Assembly: GCF_040907265.1 (NCBI RefSeq)
Contig: NZ_JBFOHP010000002.1
Location: 6,820,001-6,884,000 of the forward strand
From: Streptomyces sclerotialus
GTDB taxonomy: Bacteria > Actinomycetota > Actinomycetes > Streptomycetales > Streptomycetaceae
DNA length: 64,000 nt
Direction of reading: 5' to 3'
The notes under the pieces were generated by a model that saw only the letters and a program-made list of their open reading frames with translations, did not search any database and had not been told where the DNA came from. Positions 25,966 through 34,249 of this stretch are shown one piece after another (position 1 is the first letter of the stretch; each line of letters starts with the position of its first letter). The position numbers and the translations under genes were made by a program.

Positions 25966-27012
25966 ATGCGGCATCCCTATCCGATCAGGGAGATCGCCCG
26001 TCAGGCCGGACTGAGCGAGGCCACCGTGGACCGGGTCCTCAACGACCGGGGCGGCGTACGGGAGAGCACCGTCATGGAGGTGCACCAGGCGGTCAGGGAC
26101 CTGGAGCGGCAGCGGACGCAGGTGCGGATCGGCGGCCGCACGTTCATGATCGACATGGTGATGCAGGCGCCGGAACGGTTCTCGTCCGCGGTGCGCGCCG
26201 CGCTGGAGGCCGAACTGCCCGCCCTGCGCCCGGCGGTGGTGCGTGCCCGCTTCCACTTCCGGGAGACCGGGCGGGTGTGTGAGCTGGTCGCGACGCTGGA
26301 CAGGATCGGTGAGCGTGGTTCGCAGGGCGTCGTCCTCAAGGCGCCGGATGTCCCGGAGGTCGTCGCGGCCGTCGGCCGGCTGACGGCCGCCGGCATCCCC
26401 GTCGTCACGCTGGTCACCGATCTGCCCGGCAGTGCGCGCCGCGCGTACGTGGGGATCGACAACCGGGCCGCCGGCACCACGGCCGCCTACCTCGTCGGCC
26501 AGTGGCTGGGCGAGCGTCCGGAGAACGTCCTCACCACCATCAGCCGGGGCTTCTTCCGGGGTGAGGAGGAGCGCGAGATGGGCTTCCGCAGCGCCATGCG
26601 CACCACCCAGCCGCACCGCACCCTGGTGGAGGTCACCGACAGCGACGGTCTGGACGCCACCCAGCGGGAGCTGGTCCTGGCGGCGCTGGAGCGCGATCCG
26701 GCCATCAACGCGGTCTACTCGATGGGCGGCGGGAACGCGGCGACCGTGGACGCCTTCGAGGACCTGGGCCGGGAGTGTGCGGTGTTCATCGCGCACGACC
26801 TCGACCAGGACAACACCCGGCTGCTGCGCGAAGGCCGCCTCTCCGCCGTCCTCCACCACGACCTCCGCCAGGACATGCGCCGCGCCTGCCAGATCATCAT
26901 GCGGGCCCACGGAGCGCTGCCCGACGGAGGCCCACCGCTGCCCTCGGCCATCCAGGTGGTCACGCCGTACAACATGCCGCACACCATGCCGCCCGGGGGC
27001 CCGGTCATATGA
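25966..27012 (+). CDS. LacI-family regulator
   Basis: 348 aa. HTH YPIREIARQAGLSEATVDRV with LNDRGGVRESTVMEVHQAVR, then a sugar-binding-protein-like effector domain (VVLKAPDVPEVVAAVGRLTA, PVVTLVTDLPGSARRAYVGI, YSMGGGNAATVDAFEDLG). It belongs to the branch with the unusual EATVDRVLN recognition helix. It is divergent from the PhyH-SDR-Idh operon and overlaps the TauE exporter gene as ATGA, so one signal may control both uptake or export and catabolism. Confidence 0.88.
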   Translation: MRHPYPIREIARQAGLSEATVDRVLNDRGGVRESTVMEVHQAVRDLERQRTQVRIGGRTFMIDMVMQAPERFSSAVRAALEAELPALRPAVVRARFHFRETGRVCELVATLDRIGERGSQGVVLKAPDVPEVVAAVGRLTAAGIPVVTLVTDLPGSARRAYVGIDNRAAGTTAAYLVGQWLGERPENVLTTISRGFFRGEEEREMGFRSAMRTTQPHRTLVEVTDSDGLDATQRELVLAALERDPAINAVYSMGGGNAATVDAFEDLGRECAVFIAHDLDQDNTRLLREGRLSAVLHHDLRQDMRRACQIIMRAHGALPDGGPPLPSAIQVVTPYNMPHTMPPGGPVI

Positions 27013-27800
27013 CAGAGCTGATCGCCGGACATCCGGCCCTCGCCTCCGCGGTGCTCCTCCTCGCTGCCGGGGTCGCCGCCGGACTCGCCGGCTCGATCGC
27101 CGGGCTCGCCTCGCTGTTCAGTTATCCCGCGCTGCTCGCCGCCGGCCTTCCGCCCGTCGCCGCCAACGTCACCAACACCGTGGCCCTCTTCTCCAACACC
27201 GTGGGCACCGCCGCCGGTTCGCGCGCGGAGCTCCGCGGCCAGCGCCGCCGACTCGTCCGGCTCGCCTGCATCGCCGCACTGGGCGGGGCGATCGGCGCCG
27301 CGCTGCTCCTCGGCACACCGTCGTCCGCCTTCGAGCTGGCCGTACCGTGGCTCATCGCCCTCGGCTCGGTGCTGATCCTGGCACGCGAACCCCTGCGGCG
27401 CCTGATCGCACGGCGCGGTACCGGCGGCACCGCCGTACCTCAACTTCCCATGGCGGCAGCGGTGTTGCTGGTCGGTCTGTACGGCGGCTACTTCGGCGCA
27501 GCGGCCGGCGTACTCATGCTGGCCGTGCTCTCCCTGTCGGCGGCCGAGCCGCTGCCGGTGACCAACGCCGTCAAGAACATCGTCACCGGCGCCGCCAACA
27601 TCACCGCGGCCCTCGCCTACGCCTTCCTCGCCCCCGTCGACTGGGGCGCTGCGCTCATGCTCGGCCTCGGCTGCTTCGCGGGCGCCTGGATCGGCCCGGC
27701 AGTCGTCCGACGGGTCCCCGAAACCCCACTGCGGGTGGCGGTGGCCCTCGCCGGCCTCGGACTCGCCTGGAGCCTGTGGCGCGACGCCACCGCCTCATGA
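27009..27800 (+). CDS. TauE/SafE-family membrane exporter
   Basis: 263 aa from ATG 27009, coupled to the LacI gene by ATGA. It has about eight hydrophobic spans and the two family repeats. The first half shows GLAGSIAGLASLFSYPALLA with ANVTNTVALFSNTVGT, and the second half repeats the pattern as LYGGYFGAAAGVLMLAVLS with TNAVKNIVTGAANITAALAY. TauE/SafE proteins export sulfonates, sulfite or organic acids. In this cluster an acidic catabolite is an equally likely substrate. Confidence 0.85.
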   Translation: MTELIAGHPALASAVLLLAAGVAAGLAGSIAGLASLFSYPALLAAGLPPVAANVTNTVALFSNTVGTAAGSRAELRGQRRRLVRLACIAALGGAIGAALLLGTPSSAFELAVPWLIALGSVLILAREPLRRLIARRGTGGTAVPQLPMAAAVLLVGLYGGYFGAAAGVLMLAVLSLSAAEPLPVTNAVKNIVTGAANITAALAYAFLAPVDWGAALMLGLGCFAGAWIGPAVVRRVPETPLRVAVALAGLGLAWSLWRDATAS

Positions 27801-28135
27801 GCGAGGACGCGGGGGGGGGGGGCGGGTGCTTGCCGTGGCCCGCGCCTACGGGGAGCGGATGTCGGTTGTGCGCCGTGTCCCGCGCCCCTGTGGGTGCGGA
27901 GCCGTTGCATGTGAGGCCGTTTCCGGTGGGGTCGTGTCGTGTGGAGCCGTGGCGTGTGGGGCCGTTTCCGGTGGGGTCGTGTCGTGTGGAGCCGTGGCGT
28001 GTGGGGCCGTTTCCGGTGGGGTCGTGTCGTGTGGAGCCGTGGCGTGTGGGGCCGTTTCCGGTGGGGTCGTGTCGTGTGGAGCCGTGGCGCGTGAGGCCGT
28101 TTCCGGTGAGGGCGTGTCGTGCGGAGCCGTGGTGT
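27801..28135. other. Convergent intergenic region with poly-G run and minisatellite
   Basis: There is a G-run of about ten or more bases near 27812, followed by the 45-bp repeat array described separately. No gene is supported: open frames in both directions merely translate the repeat. Confidence 0.7.
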
Positions 28136-28137
28136 TC
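27886..28137. repeat. 45-bp minisatellite, about five copies, abutting the FtsX stop codon
   Basis: Full units lie at 27931-27975, 27976-28020, 28021-28065 and 28066-28110 (gtcgtgtcgtgtggagccgt, then a ggcgtgtggg and gccgtttccggtggg part). A degenerate copy lies at about 27886-27930 and a partial copy runs into the TGA of the ABC permease at 28136. The unit is 15 codons long, so all six frames are open. The middle copies are almost identical, which points to recent amplification. Confidence 0.92.
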
Positions 28138-30706
28138 ATTCGGTGTTCGTACGTATGGCCCGCAGGATCGGTATGGCGGCGGCTCGGCGTCCTGGCCACA
28201 GGGAGGCGAGTACCCCGATCGCGGCGGTCGCGGCGAAGAACACCAGCAGTCGGCCCCACGGCATGACCAGGACGGCGCCCTCCTGACTCGCGACGGCCGC
28301 CGCGCCGACCGCACTGCCGGCCAGGAGACCGAGCCCCGATCCCAGCAGGGACACCACCACCGACTCCAACCGGAGCAGGGAGCCGACGCCGCGGCGGTCC
28401 AGGCCGATGGCGCGCAGCATGCCGACCTCCCGTATGCGTTCGAACACGGCCATGCCCATGGTGTTGGCCACGCCCAGGGCTCCGATCACCACCGTGACGC
28501 TCAGCATGGCGTACATGGTGGTGAGCATGGGCGCGTAGGCACGCGCGGCTTCCCGGCCCGCGTCGGCGTGGTCCTGCACGAGCAGGGCCGGGTTGTCGAG
28601 GGCCTGACGTATCTCCTCCTTCAACGCACCGAGGTGGCCGGGCTCCGCCTCCACCAGGACTGACGTCAGTGCGGCGGCGGGCAGCCCGCCCGGCCCGGTG
28701 CGGCCTGCTGAGGGCAGGGCATCGGTGGGCAGCAGCGCGGGGGACAGGGCTTCGGGACCGTCGTAGACCGCGACGATGCGGTGGCCGGCCGTGTCAGCCG
28801 CGCCGGCCTTCTCGCCGCTCTCCCCGGAACTCAGGTCCAGGGCTCCGGTCACCCGGTCGCCGACCTGCCAGCCGTGTGCCGCGGCGGTCTCGGCGGTGAC
28901 GGCGATGCCCTGGCCGAGGCGGTCCAGTGAGCCCTCGCGCACGGTGATGCCGTCGATCCGGCCGACCGCGCCCGGGTCGATGGCCGTGGCAGGGAGGAAG
29001 GACCCGTCGGCGAGTTCCAGCGGCGCGTCCACGGTCGGGGTGACGGCTGCCACGTGCGGCAGCCGGGCGACGCGGTCCGCCGTGTCGTCACCGATCTCGG
29101 CGAAGTCGACCGCGGTGATCCGCAGATCCGTCGGCATGCCGGCTTCCGCCTCCCGCTCGGCCATGGCACTCAGCGAGTACAGGGCCACGGTGACGGCGCT
29201 GATCAGGGTGAGACCGACGGTCAGAGCGGTGGCGGTGGCGGCCGTACGCCGCGGATTGCGGCGCACGTTGGCCAGCGCGAGCGTGCCCCGCACACCGGCC
29301 AGCCGGATCATCGGGGTACGCAGCAGCCGGGTGACACCCAGCGCGAGCAGCGGGGTGAGGATCATCAGCCCGGCCAGCAGGACCGGCACGGCGAGGGCGA
29401 AGAGGTCGGTGCTGCCGGTGGCGGCGAGGACGAGCAGCACGCCTGCCGCGGTGACCGCGAACCCGATGCGGTGACGGCGGCGCAACGAGGCGCTGGTCGG
29501 GGGCACGGACGTACGCAGTGCCGCCACCGGAGGCACGGCGGCGGCCCGGCGCGCGGGGACGTAAGCGGAGAGGCAGGTGACGCCGATGCCGACACCGAAG
29601 GCGGCCAGCAGTGGGGTGGGAGAGAGGGGCCGCAGCGGTGCGGCGGCGGTGGCCACGTCGCCGGTGGCACCGAAAAGGCTCCCCAGCGCGGTGGCGACGC
29701 CGATGCCCGCCGCATACCCCGCGAGGGAGGCGACCGCTCCGACCAGGACCGCTTCGGTCAGCGCCATCCGCAGGACGTAGCGGCGGGTGGCCCCGATGGC
29801 ACGCAGCAGGGCGTGCTCGCGAGCCCGGGCGGCGCTGAGCATGGCGAAGGTGTTGCCGACCAGGAAGCTGGAGATGAGCAGGGCGATACCTGCGAAGATC
29901 AGCAGCAGCGTGCCGAGCTTCTTGCTGTCCGGGCTGTCGGCGGCCTCGGCGTCCAACTGGGCCCGGGTGACCGCCTGGAGCCCCGACGGCAGCAGCTTCG
30001 CGGCACGCTCGGCCAGGACGGCGGGGGAGGTGCCGGAGGCGGCGGTCAGGGTGAGGGAGGCGTACGCGCCGGGTGCGGGCGCGAACTGCCGCCCGGCCGT
30101 GGCGTTGTCGAAAGCGGTGAGAGTGCCGCCGCCGGCGAGCCGCGGGTCATGTGCCGTGAAGACGCCGGCGAGCCGGACGTCGCGGACCTTGCCGTTCACG
30201 ATGACGCGTACCTCGTCGCCCACCCGGTAGCCGGTGCTGTCGGCGGACTGCTGGTCGATGGCGACCTCGTCGGCGGAACGCGGCCCGCGCCCTGACGTCA
30301 TCGGGTACCGCGGATCGGCGCCGTGGCGGTCCGGTACGTAGTTGACGCCTCCGCCGGCCGACGGAGAGCCGACCAGCTCGCCGTCCGGGCCGACGAGGAG
30401 CGCGCGCCCCTCCAGAGTGCCGCGCGCCGCCGCGGCACAGGGCAGCGCGGCCAGCCGTTCTCTCAAGTCCTCGTCCAGCGGCGGGGCGGCGTCGGAGGAG
30501 TGCGGTCCCGGAGCGTCCGGATCGGCGCGTACCTCGACGGACACATCGGGGCGCGAGGCAGCCTGTTCATCGGTCATCGCCTGCCGCAGGGACTGGCTGT
30601 AGAGCAGGGAACCGCTGACACAGGCCACACCGAGCAGGACGGCGAGGACGGGCAGCGCGAAACGCAACTTGTGGCGCCGCACGGAACGCAGGGCGGTACG
30701 GAACAT
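28136..30706 (-). CDS. FtsX-type ABC transporter permease (MacB/LolC-like), 856 aa
   Basis: N-terminal membrane anchor (FALPVLAVLLGVACVSGSLL), a large extracytoplasmic domain, and two FtsX blocks. Block 1 carries IALLISSFLVGNTFAMLSAA with ARAREHALLRAIGATRRYVL, and block 2 ends with GVANTMGMAVFERIREVGML before RAIGLDRR. This double-FtsX architecture is common for actinobacterial permeases that move lipids, peptides or antibiotics. The ATPase is encoded 126 bp upstream on the same strand. The genes lie opposite a histidine kinase/response regulator pair, a frequent association for antimicrobial-sensing efflux systems. Confidence 0.9.
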   Translation of the reverse strand: MFRTALRSVRRHKLRFALPVLAVLLGVACVSGSLLYSQSLRQAMTDEQAASRPDVSVEVRADPDAPGPHSSDAAPPLDEDLRERLAALPCAAAARGTLEGRALLVGPDGELVGSPSAGGGVNYVPDRHGADPRYPMTSGRGPRSADEVAIDQQSADSTGYRVGDEVRVIVNGKVRDVRLAGVFTAHDPRLAGGGTLTAFDNATAGRQFAPAPGAYASLTLTAASGTSPAVLAERAAKLLPSGLQAVTRAQLDAEAADSPDSKKLGTLLLIFAGIALLISSFLVGNTFAMLSAARAREHALLRAIGATRRYVLRMALTEAVLVGAVASLAGYAAGIGVATALGSLFGATGDVATAAAPLRPLSPTPLLAAFGVGIGVTCLSAYVPARRAAAVPPVAALRTSVPPTSASLRRRHRIGFAVTAAGVLLVLAATGSTDLFALAVPVLLAGLMILTPLLALGVTRLLRTPMIRLAGVRGTLALANVRRNPRRTAATATALTVGLTLISAVTVALYSLSAMAEREAEAGMPTDLRITAVDFAEIGDDTADRVARLPHVAAVTPTVDAPLELADGSFLPATAIDPGAVGRIDGITVREGSLDRLGQGIAVTAETAAAHGWQVGDRVTGALDLSSGESGEKAGAADTAGHRIVAVYDGPEALSPALLPTDALPSAGRTGPGGLPAAALTSVLVEAEPGHLGALKEEIRQALDNPALLVQDHADAGREAARAYAPMLTTMYAMLSVTVVIGALGVANTMGMAVFERIREVGMLRAIGLDRRGVGSLLRLESVVVSLLGSGLGLLAGSAVGAAAVASQEGAVLVMPWGRLLVFFAATAAIGVLASLWPGRRAAAIPILRAIRTNTE

Positions 30707-30760
30707 CGGAGGCCTTCGGGAGAGGGAGGACGAGAGGTCAGGCGAGCGGGAGTCGAGGCC

Positions 30761-30830
30761 GTGGCCCGGCGGGGCGCGGCAATCGTGGCCCGGCGGGAGC
30801 GGCAGTCGTGGCCCGGCAGGTGCGACTCCG
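30761..30830. repeat. Short tandem repeat between ABC ATPase and permease genes
   Basis: Three degenerate units of 23-24 bp beginning GTGGCCCGGC at 30761, 30785 and about 30808. They lie just downstream of the ATPase stop at 30833 and before the permease ribosome-binding site. Confidence 0.6.
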
Positions 30831-30832
30831 CG

Positions 30833-31621
30833 TCAGCGGGTGCCGGCCGGCTCACGGGCGTCCAGGGACTTCAGCCGGTCCAGTACGCCGTCCGCCGTGG
30901 GGCCGGCCATCTCGTCGACGATGCGGCCGTCGGCGAGGAAGAGGGCACGCTCGGCGTAGGCGGCGGCCACCGGATCGTGCGTGACCATCACGATGGACTG
31001 GCCGAACTCGCGCGCCGATATCTTCAGGAACGCCAGGACGTCGGCGCCCGCGCGGGAGTCGAGGTTTCCGGTGGGCTCGTCGGCGAAGACCACCGCGGGA
31101 CGCGGGGCGAGCGCCCGGGCACAGGCGACGCGCTGCTGCTGCCCGCCGGAGAGCTGATCGGGCCGGTGGTCGAGGCGGTCGTTCAACCCGACCGCTGTCA
31201 CCAGAAGGTCCAGCCACTCCGGATCGACGGTACGGCCGGCGAGGCGGGACGACAGGGTGATGTTCTCGCGAGCGGTGAGCGTGCTCAGCAGGTTGTACGC
31301 CTGGAACACGAACCCGACGCGCTCGCGCCGTACGCGGGTGAGCTGTCTGTCGTTCAGCGTGCCCAGCTCGATGCCGCCGATCCGTGCCGTACCGGAGGTC
31401 GGTGTGTCCAGGCCGGCCAGGCAGTGCATGAAGGTGGACTTGCCCGACCCGGAGGGTCCCATGATCGCGGTGAACTCCCCTTTGCGGAAGGCGGCCGAGA
31501 CACCCTTGAGCGCCTCGACCCTTGTTTCGCCTTCCCCATAAACCTTGGTCAGGTTCTCGGCCGACGCCACCACCGGCGCGGTCTCGGGCTGCGTGGTCAT
31601 GTCGCGGCTGTGCGTGATCAT
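30833..31621 (-). CDS. ABC transporter ATP-binding protein (MacB/LolD type)
   Basis: 262 aa from ATG 31621 (GGAG upstream; ATG 31600 is a second candidate). Walker A GPSGSGKS, Q-loop FVFQAYNLL, signature LSGGQQQR, Walker B AVVFADEPTGNLD and the H-switch VTHDP are all intact, so it should hydrolyse ATP. The sequence belongs to the LolD/MacB/FtsE branch, which pairs with FtsX-type permeases, and the 856-aa permease follows it in the operon. Confidence 0.92.
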   Translation of the reverse strand: MITHSRDMTTQPETAPVVASAENLTKVYGEGETRVEALKGVSAAFRKGEFTAIMGPSGSGKSTFMHCLAGLDTPTSGTARIGGIELGTLNDRQLTRVRRERVGFVFQAYNLLSTLTARENITLSSRLAGRTVDPEWLDLLVTAVGLNDRLDHRPDQLSGGQQQRVACARALAPRPAVVFADEPTGNLDSRAGADVLAFLKISAREFGQSIVMVTHDPVAAAYAERALFLADGRIVDEMAGPTADGVLDRLKSLDAREPAGTR

Positions 31622-31826
31622 GGTCGACTCCGGCGGTTGCTCGTGCGAGGAAAGGTGCGAGCTCGTGCGGTGGCGGTGATCCGCCGGCACCTGCTCACCG
31701 ATCATCGGACGCGGCCGGGGTCCGGCGAATCAGCCGGAACGCCGATCCGTCGCCGCCCCGCCGCCGCGGGCACTCGGCCGTTCGGCCGAGGCGGCGGCCC
31801 GGCCGGACGCCGTAGCGTTCCATGGC

Positions 31827-33440
31827 ATGAACCACTTTTTCGGTGACCGGCCCCGCCTTCGGCAGGCTCTGCGCTGCCTGGCGGCGGGCGTCCTGCTCGT
31901 CGGCCTCGTGCTGGAGGGGCTCGACACCCACTCCGTGCTGGTGGCAGCGGCCTGGATCGTCTCCGGCGGACTGTCCCTGGCGGCCCTTGCCGTACCCCGT
32001 CACCGCTTCACGCTGGTCGGCTTCGCCGCTGTGGCGGCCTCCTGCCTGGTGACCTTGGTGAACGCGCAGCTTGGACAGCGACCGGACGTCACCTTCGGCT
32101 TCATAGAACTGTGCGCACTGCTGCTGAACATCGCCCGTGCGTTGTGGCAGCGTCCGCTGCTCCCGGCATCGGTGCTGGCGTTGGGCGTGGCGGTCACCAC
32201 CACCGTGATCATGTTCCGGCTGCCCGCCGAGCAGTGGCCCACCGTAGGCACCTTCGTCGTCCCCCTCATCTGGTTCGGGGCGCTGCTCATGGCGGGGCTC
32301 GGCCTCTACCTCCGTCTCCTGGACACCCTCCGGGCGCGTGAGCACGACGCCGGTCTCCAGGCCCAGCGGCTGGAATACGCCCGAGAACTGCACGACTTCG
32401 TGGCTCATCACGTCACCGCGATCATCGCCCAGACCAAGGCCGTACGGTTCGCCTCCGCCGCGGGCAACGCCCCGGAGCCGGAGGAGCTGGACCGGATGCT
32501 GGCCGGCATCGAAAAGGCCGGGTCGCAGGCGATGGACTCGATGCGCAGCATGGTCTCCGTACTACGCGACAGCGGCCGGACCGCCGCCACCCGCCCCGCC
32601 GGTGACCTCGGCACACTGCGCGAGCTCACGGCCGACTTCTCCGCCACCGGCCCGGCCGCCACGCTGGCGCTCGACCCCCGGCTCGCCGACCACGGCCTGC
32701 CGCCCGGCACCAGCACCACCGTGCACCACGTGGTGCGCGAGGCGCTGACCAACGTCCGTAAGCACGCCCAGGGAACGACCGCCGTGACCATCGACGTCCG
32801 CCTGCGCGACGACGTCACCCCGCAACGGCTCCAGGTGTCGGTGACCGATGACGGGCGGGGCCGGACCGCACGCGCCGAACACCTCGTACGAACGGGCCGG
32901 GACGCCGACGGCCGCAAGTCCGACGGCCACAAGTCCGACGGCCGCAAGTCCGGCAGCCACAAGTACAGCGGCCGCAAGCCTGACGGCCACAAGGCTGACG
33001 ACTGCCTGGGAAAGGAGCATGACCTGGGAAAGTACGACCTGGAGAAGCACGACCTGGAGAAGGAGGACAACCTGAGAAACCTGAGAAACGAGTACGCCCC
33101 GGAGAAGGGGTACGCCCCGGAGAAGGGCTACGGCCCGGAGAAGGGGTACGCCCCGGAGAAGGGCTACGGCCCGGAGAAGGAGTACGGCCCGGAAAATGGC
33201 TACGGCCTCATTGGGCTGGCGGAGCGGGTCGAAGCACTCGGCGGGCAGCTCACCGCCGGCCGGCGGGGCGGTACCGGCTGGACCGTCTGCGCGGATGTTC
33301 CCTTCTCATCCGCATCCCTCCGAACCTCACCCGCGTCTTTCCGAAGCTCACCCGCATCCCTTCGGAGCTCATCCGCATCCCTCCGGAGCTCACCCGCGTC
33401 CCTCCGGACCGCCGCCGACGACGACACTCTGCGACCCTGA
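31827..33440 (+). CDS. NarL-type sensor histidine kinase with repeat-expanded ATP lid
   Basis: 537 aa. The N-terminal 170 residues carry several membrane spans. The phospho-acceptor motif is ELHDFVAHHVTAI with His189, the N box is VREALTNVRKHA and the G1 box DDGRG starts at residue 341. The G2 box (GYGLIGLAERV) appears only at about residue 458, so roughly 100 extra residues of Lys/Gly/Tyr-rich repeats fill the ATP-lid region. The C-terminus is extended by a second Ser/Leu/Arg repeat. All canonical motifs survive. The response regulator gene follows four bases after the stop. The divergent ABC pair is its likely output. Confidence 0.9.
   Translation: MNHFFGDRPRLRQALRCLAAGVLLVGLVLEGLDTHSVLVAAAWIVSGGLSLAALAVPRHRFTLVGFAAVAASCLVTLVNAQLGQRPDVTFGFIELCALLLNIARALWQRPLLPASVLALGVAVTTTVIMFRLPAEQWPTVGTFVVPLIWFGALLMAGLGLYLRLLDTLRAREHDAGLQAQRLEYARELHDFVAHHVTAIIAQTKAVRFASAAGNAPEPEELDRMLAGIEKAGSQAMDSMRSMVSVLRDSGRTAATRPAGDLGTLRELTADFSATGPAATLALDPRLADHGLPPGTSTTVHHVVREALTNVRKHAQGTTAVTIDVRLRDDVTPQRLQVSVTDDGRGRTARAEHLVRTGRDADGRKSDGHKSDGRKSGSHKYSGRKPDGHKADDCLGKEHDLGKYDLEKHDLEKEDNLRNLRNEYAPEKGYAPEKGYGPEKGYAPEKGYGPEKEYGPENGYGLIGLAERVEALGGQLTAGRRGGTGWTVCADVPFSSASLRTSPASFRSSPASLRSSSASLRSSPASLRTAADDDTLRP
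32910..33200 (+). repeat. Coding minisatellites inside the histidine-kinase ATP-lid region
   Basis: Six 15-bp units (32910-32999; ggcc(g/a)caagtccgac type, giving D-G-R/H-K-S repeats) are followed by about three 15-bp units (33022-33066; DLEKY/H type). Six 18-bp units then run from 33093 to 33200 (tacg(c/g)cccggagaaggg type, giving YAPEKG/YGPEKG repeats). All unit lengths are multiples of three, so the frame is kept. Confidence 0.93.
33310..33413 (+). repeat. 21-bp coding minisatellite at the 3' end of the histidine-kinase gene
   Basis: Five units of 21 bp starting at 33310, 33331, 33352, 33373 and 33394 (ccgc(a/g)tccctccggagctca type) encode a repeated SPASLRS heptapeptide just before the stop codon. 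Confidence 0.9.
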
Positions 33441-33444
33441 CGGC

Positions 33445-34173
33445 ATGACGATCAGGCTGCTCATCGCCGACGACCAGGAAATGATCCGCTCCGCCTTCCG
33501 CATGATCCTCGACTCCCAGCCGGACATGGAGGTCGTCGCCGAAGCGGCCGACGGCACCGCGGCCGTCGAGGAGGCGCGGCGGCTGCGCCCCGACGTATGC
33601 CTGCTCGACATCCGTATGCCGGGCCTCGACGGACTGGAGGCCACCCGGCTCCTGGCGGGTCCAGGAGCGCAGCAACCGTTGAACGTCCTCATCGCCACCA
33701 CCTTCGACCTGGACGAGTACGTCTACCGGGCGCTGCGCAACGGTGCCTGCGGTTTCCTCCTGAAGGACGGCTCCCCGGCGCTCCTCGTCGAGGCCGTACG
33801 CGCGGCAGCCTCGGGCAACGCCATGATCTCCCCCTCCATCACCGTCCGCCTCCTGCAGCACATGACTCCCCCCGACACCGCTTCCGGGCCGAACGGCGCG
33901 GAGGGGAGGGCCGCCCGGGGCGGGTCCCGGTCGCCGGAGCCGACGCCGGCCCAGGGGACCGCCCGCCCCACCGAACCCCTGACCCCGCGGGAGACCGACG
34001 TCGTCCGGCTGGTCGCCCGAGGCCGCACCAACGAGGAACTGGCCGCCGAACTGTACGTGTCCCTCTCCACGGTCAAGACCCACCTGGGCAGCATCCAGCG
34101 CAAGCTCGCCGCCCGGAACCGCGTCGAAATCGCCGCCTGGGCCTGGGAGAACGGCATATGCAACGGCGGCTGA
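33445..34173 (+). CDS. NarL/FixJ-family response regulator
   Basis: 242 aa from ATG 33445. Receiver domain with the acidic pair in LLIADDQEMIRS, phospho-acceptor Asp55 (VCLLDIRMPGLDG) and the GFLLKDGSP switch lysine. The C-terminal LuxR-type HTH is LTPRETDVVRLVARGRTNEE with ELYVSLSTVKTHLGSIQRKL. The linker between the domains is longer and more Gly/Pro-rich than usual (about residues 150-178). It is co-transcribed with the repeat-expanded kinase, and the divergent ABC operon is the probable target. Confidence 0.93.
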   Translation: MTIRLLIADDQEMIRSAFRMILDSQPDMEVVAEAADGTAAVEEARRLRPDVCLLDIRMPGLDGLEATRLLAGPGAQQPLNVLIATTFDLDEYVYRALRNGACGFLLKDGSPALLVEAVRAAASGNAMISPSITVRLLQHMTPPDTASGPNGAEGRAARGGSRSPEPTPAQGTARPTEPLTPRETDVVRLVARGRTNEELAAELYVSLSTVKTHLGSIQRKLAARNRVEIAAWAWENGICNGG

Positions 34174-34249
34174 TCGCAACTGTCCGCGGCCCGGGCGTCC
34201 AGCGTGGCCGGATCGCAGCGCCCGCAATGTCTGACCGCGAGGTTCCTCT

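Noticed and set aside
27826..28266. Open frames on both strands through the 45-bp array, encoding 15-residue repeats
   Set aside because: They exist only because the unit is a multiple of three; no start signal, and they overlap the FtsX coding end.
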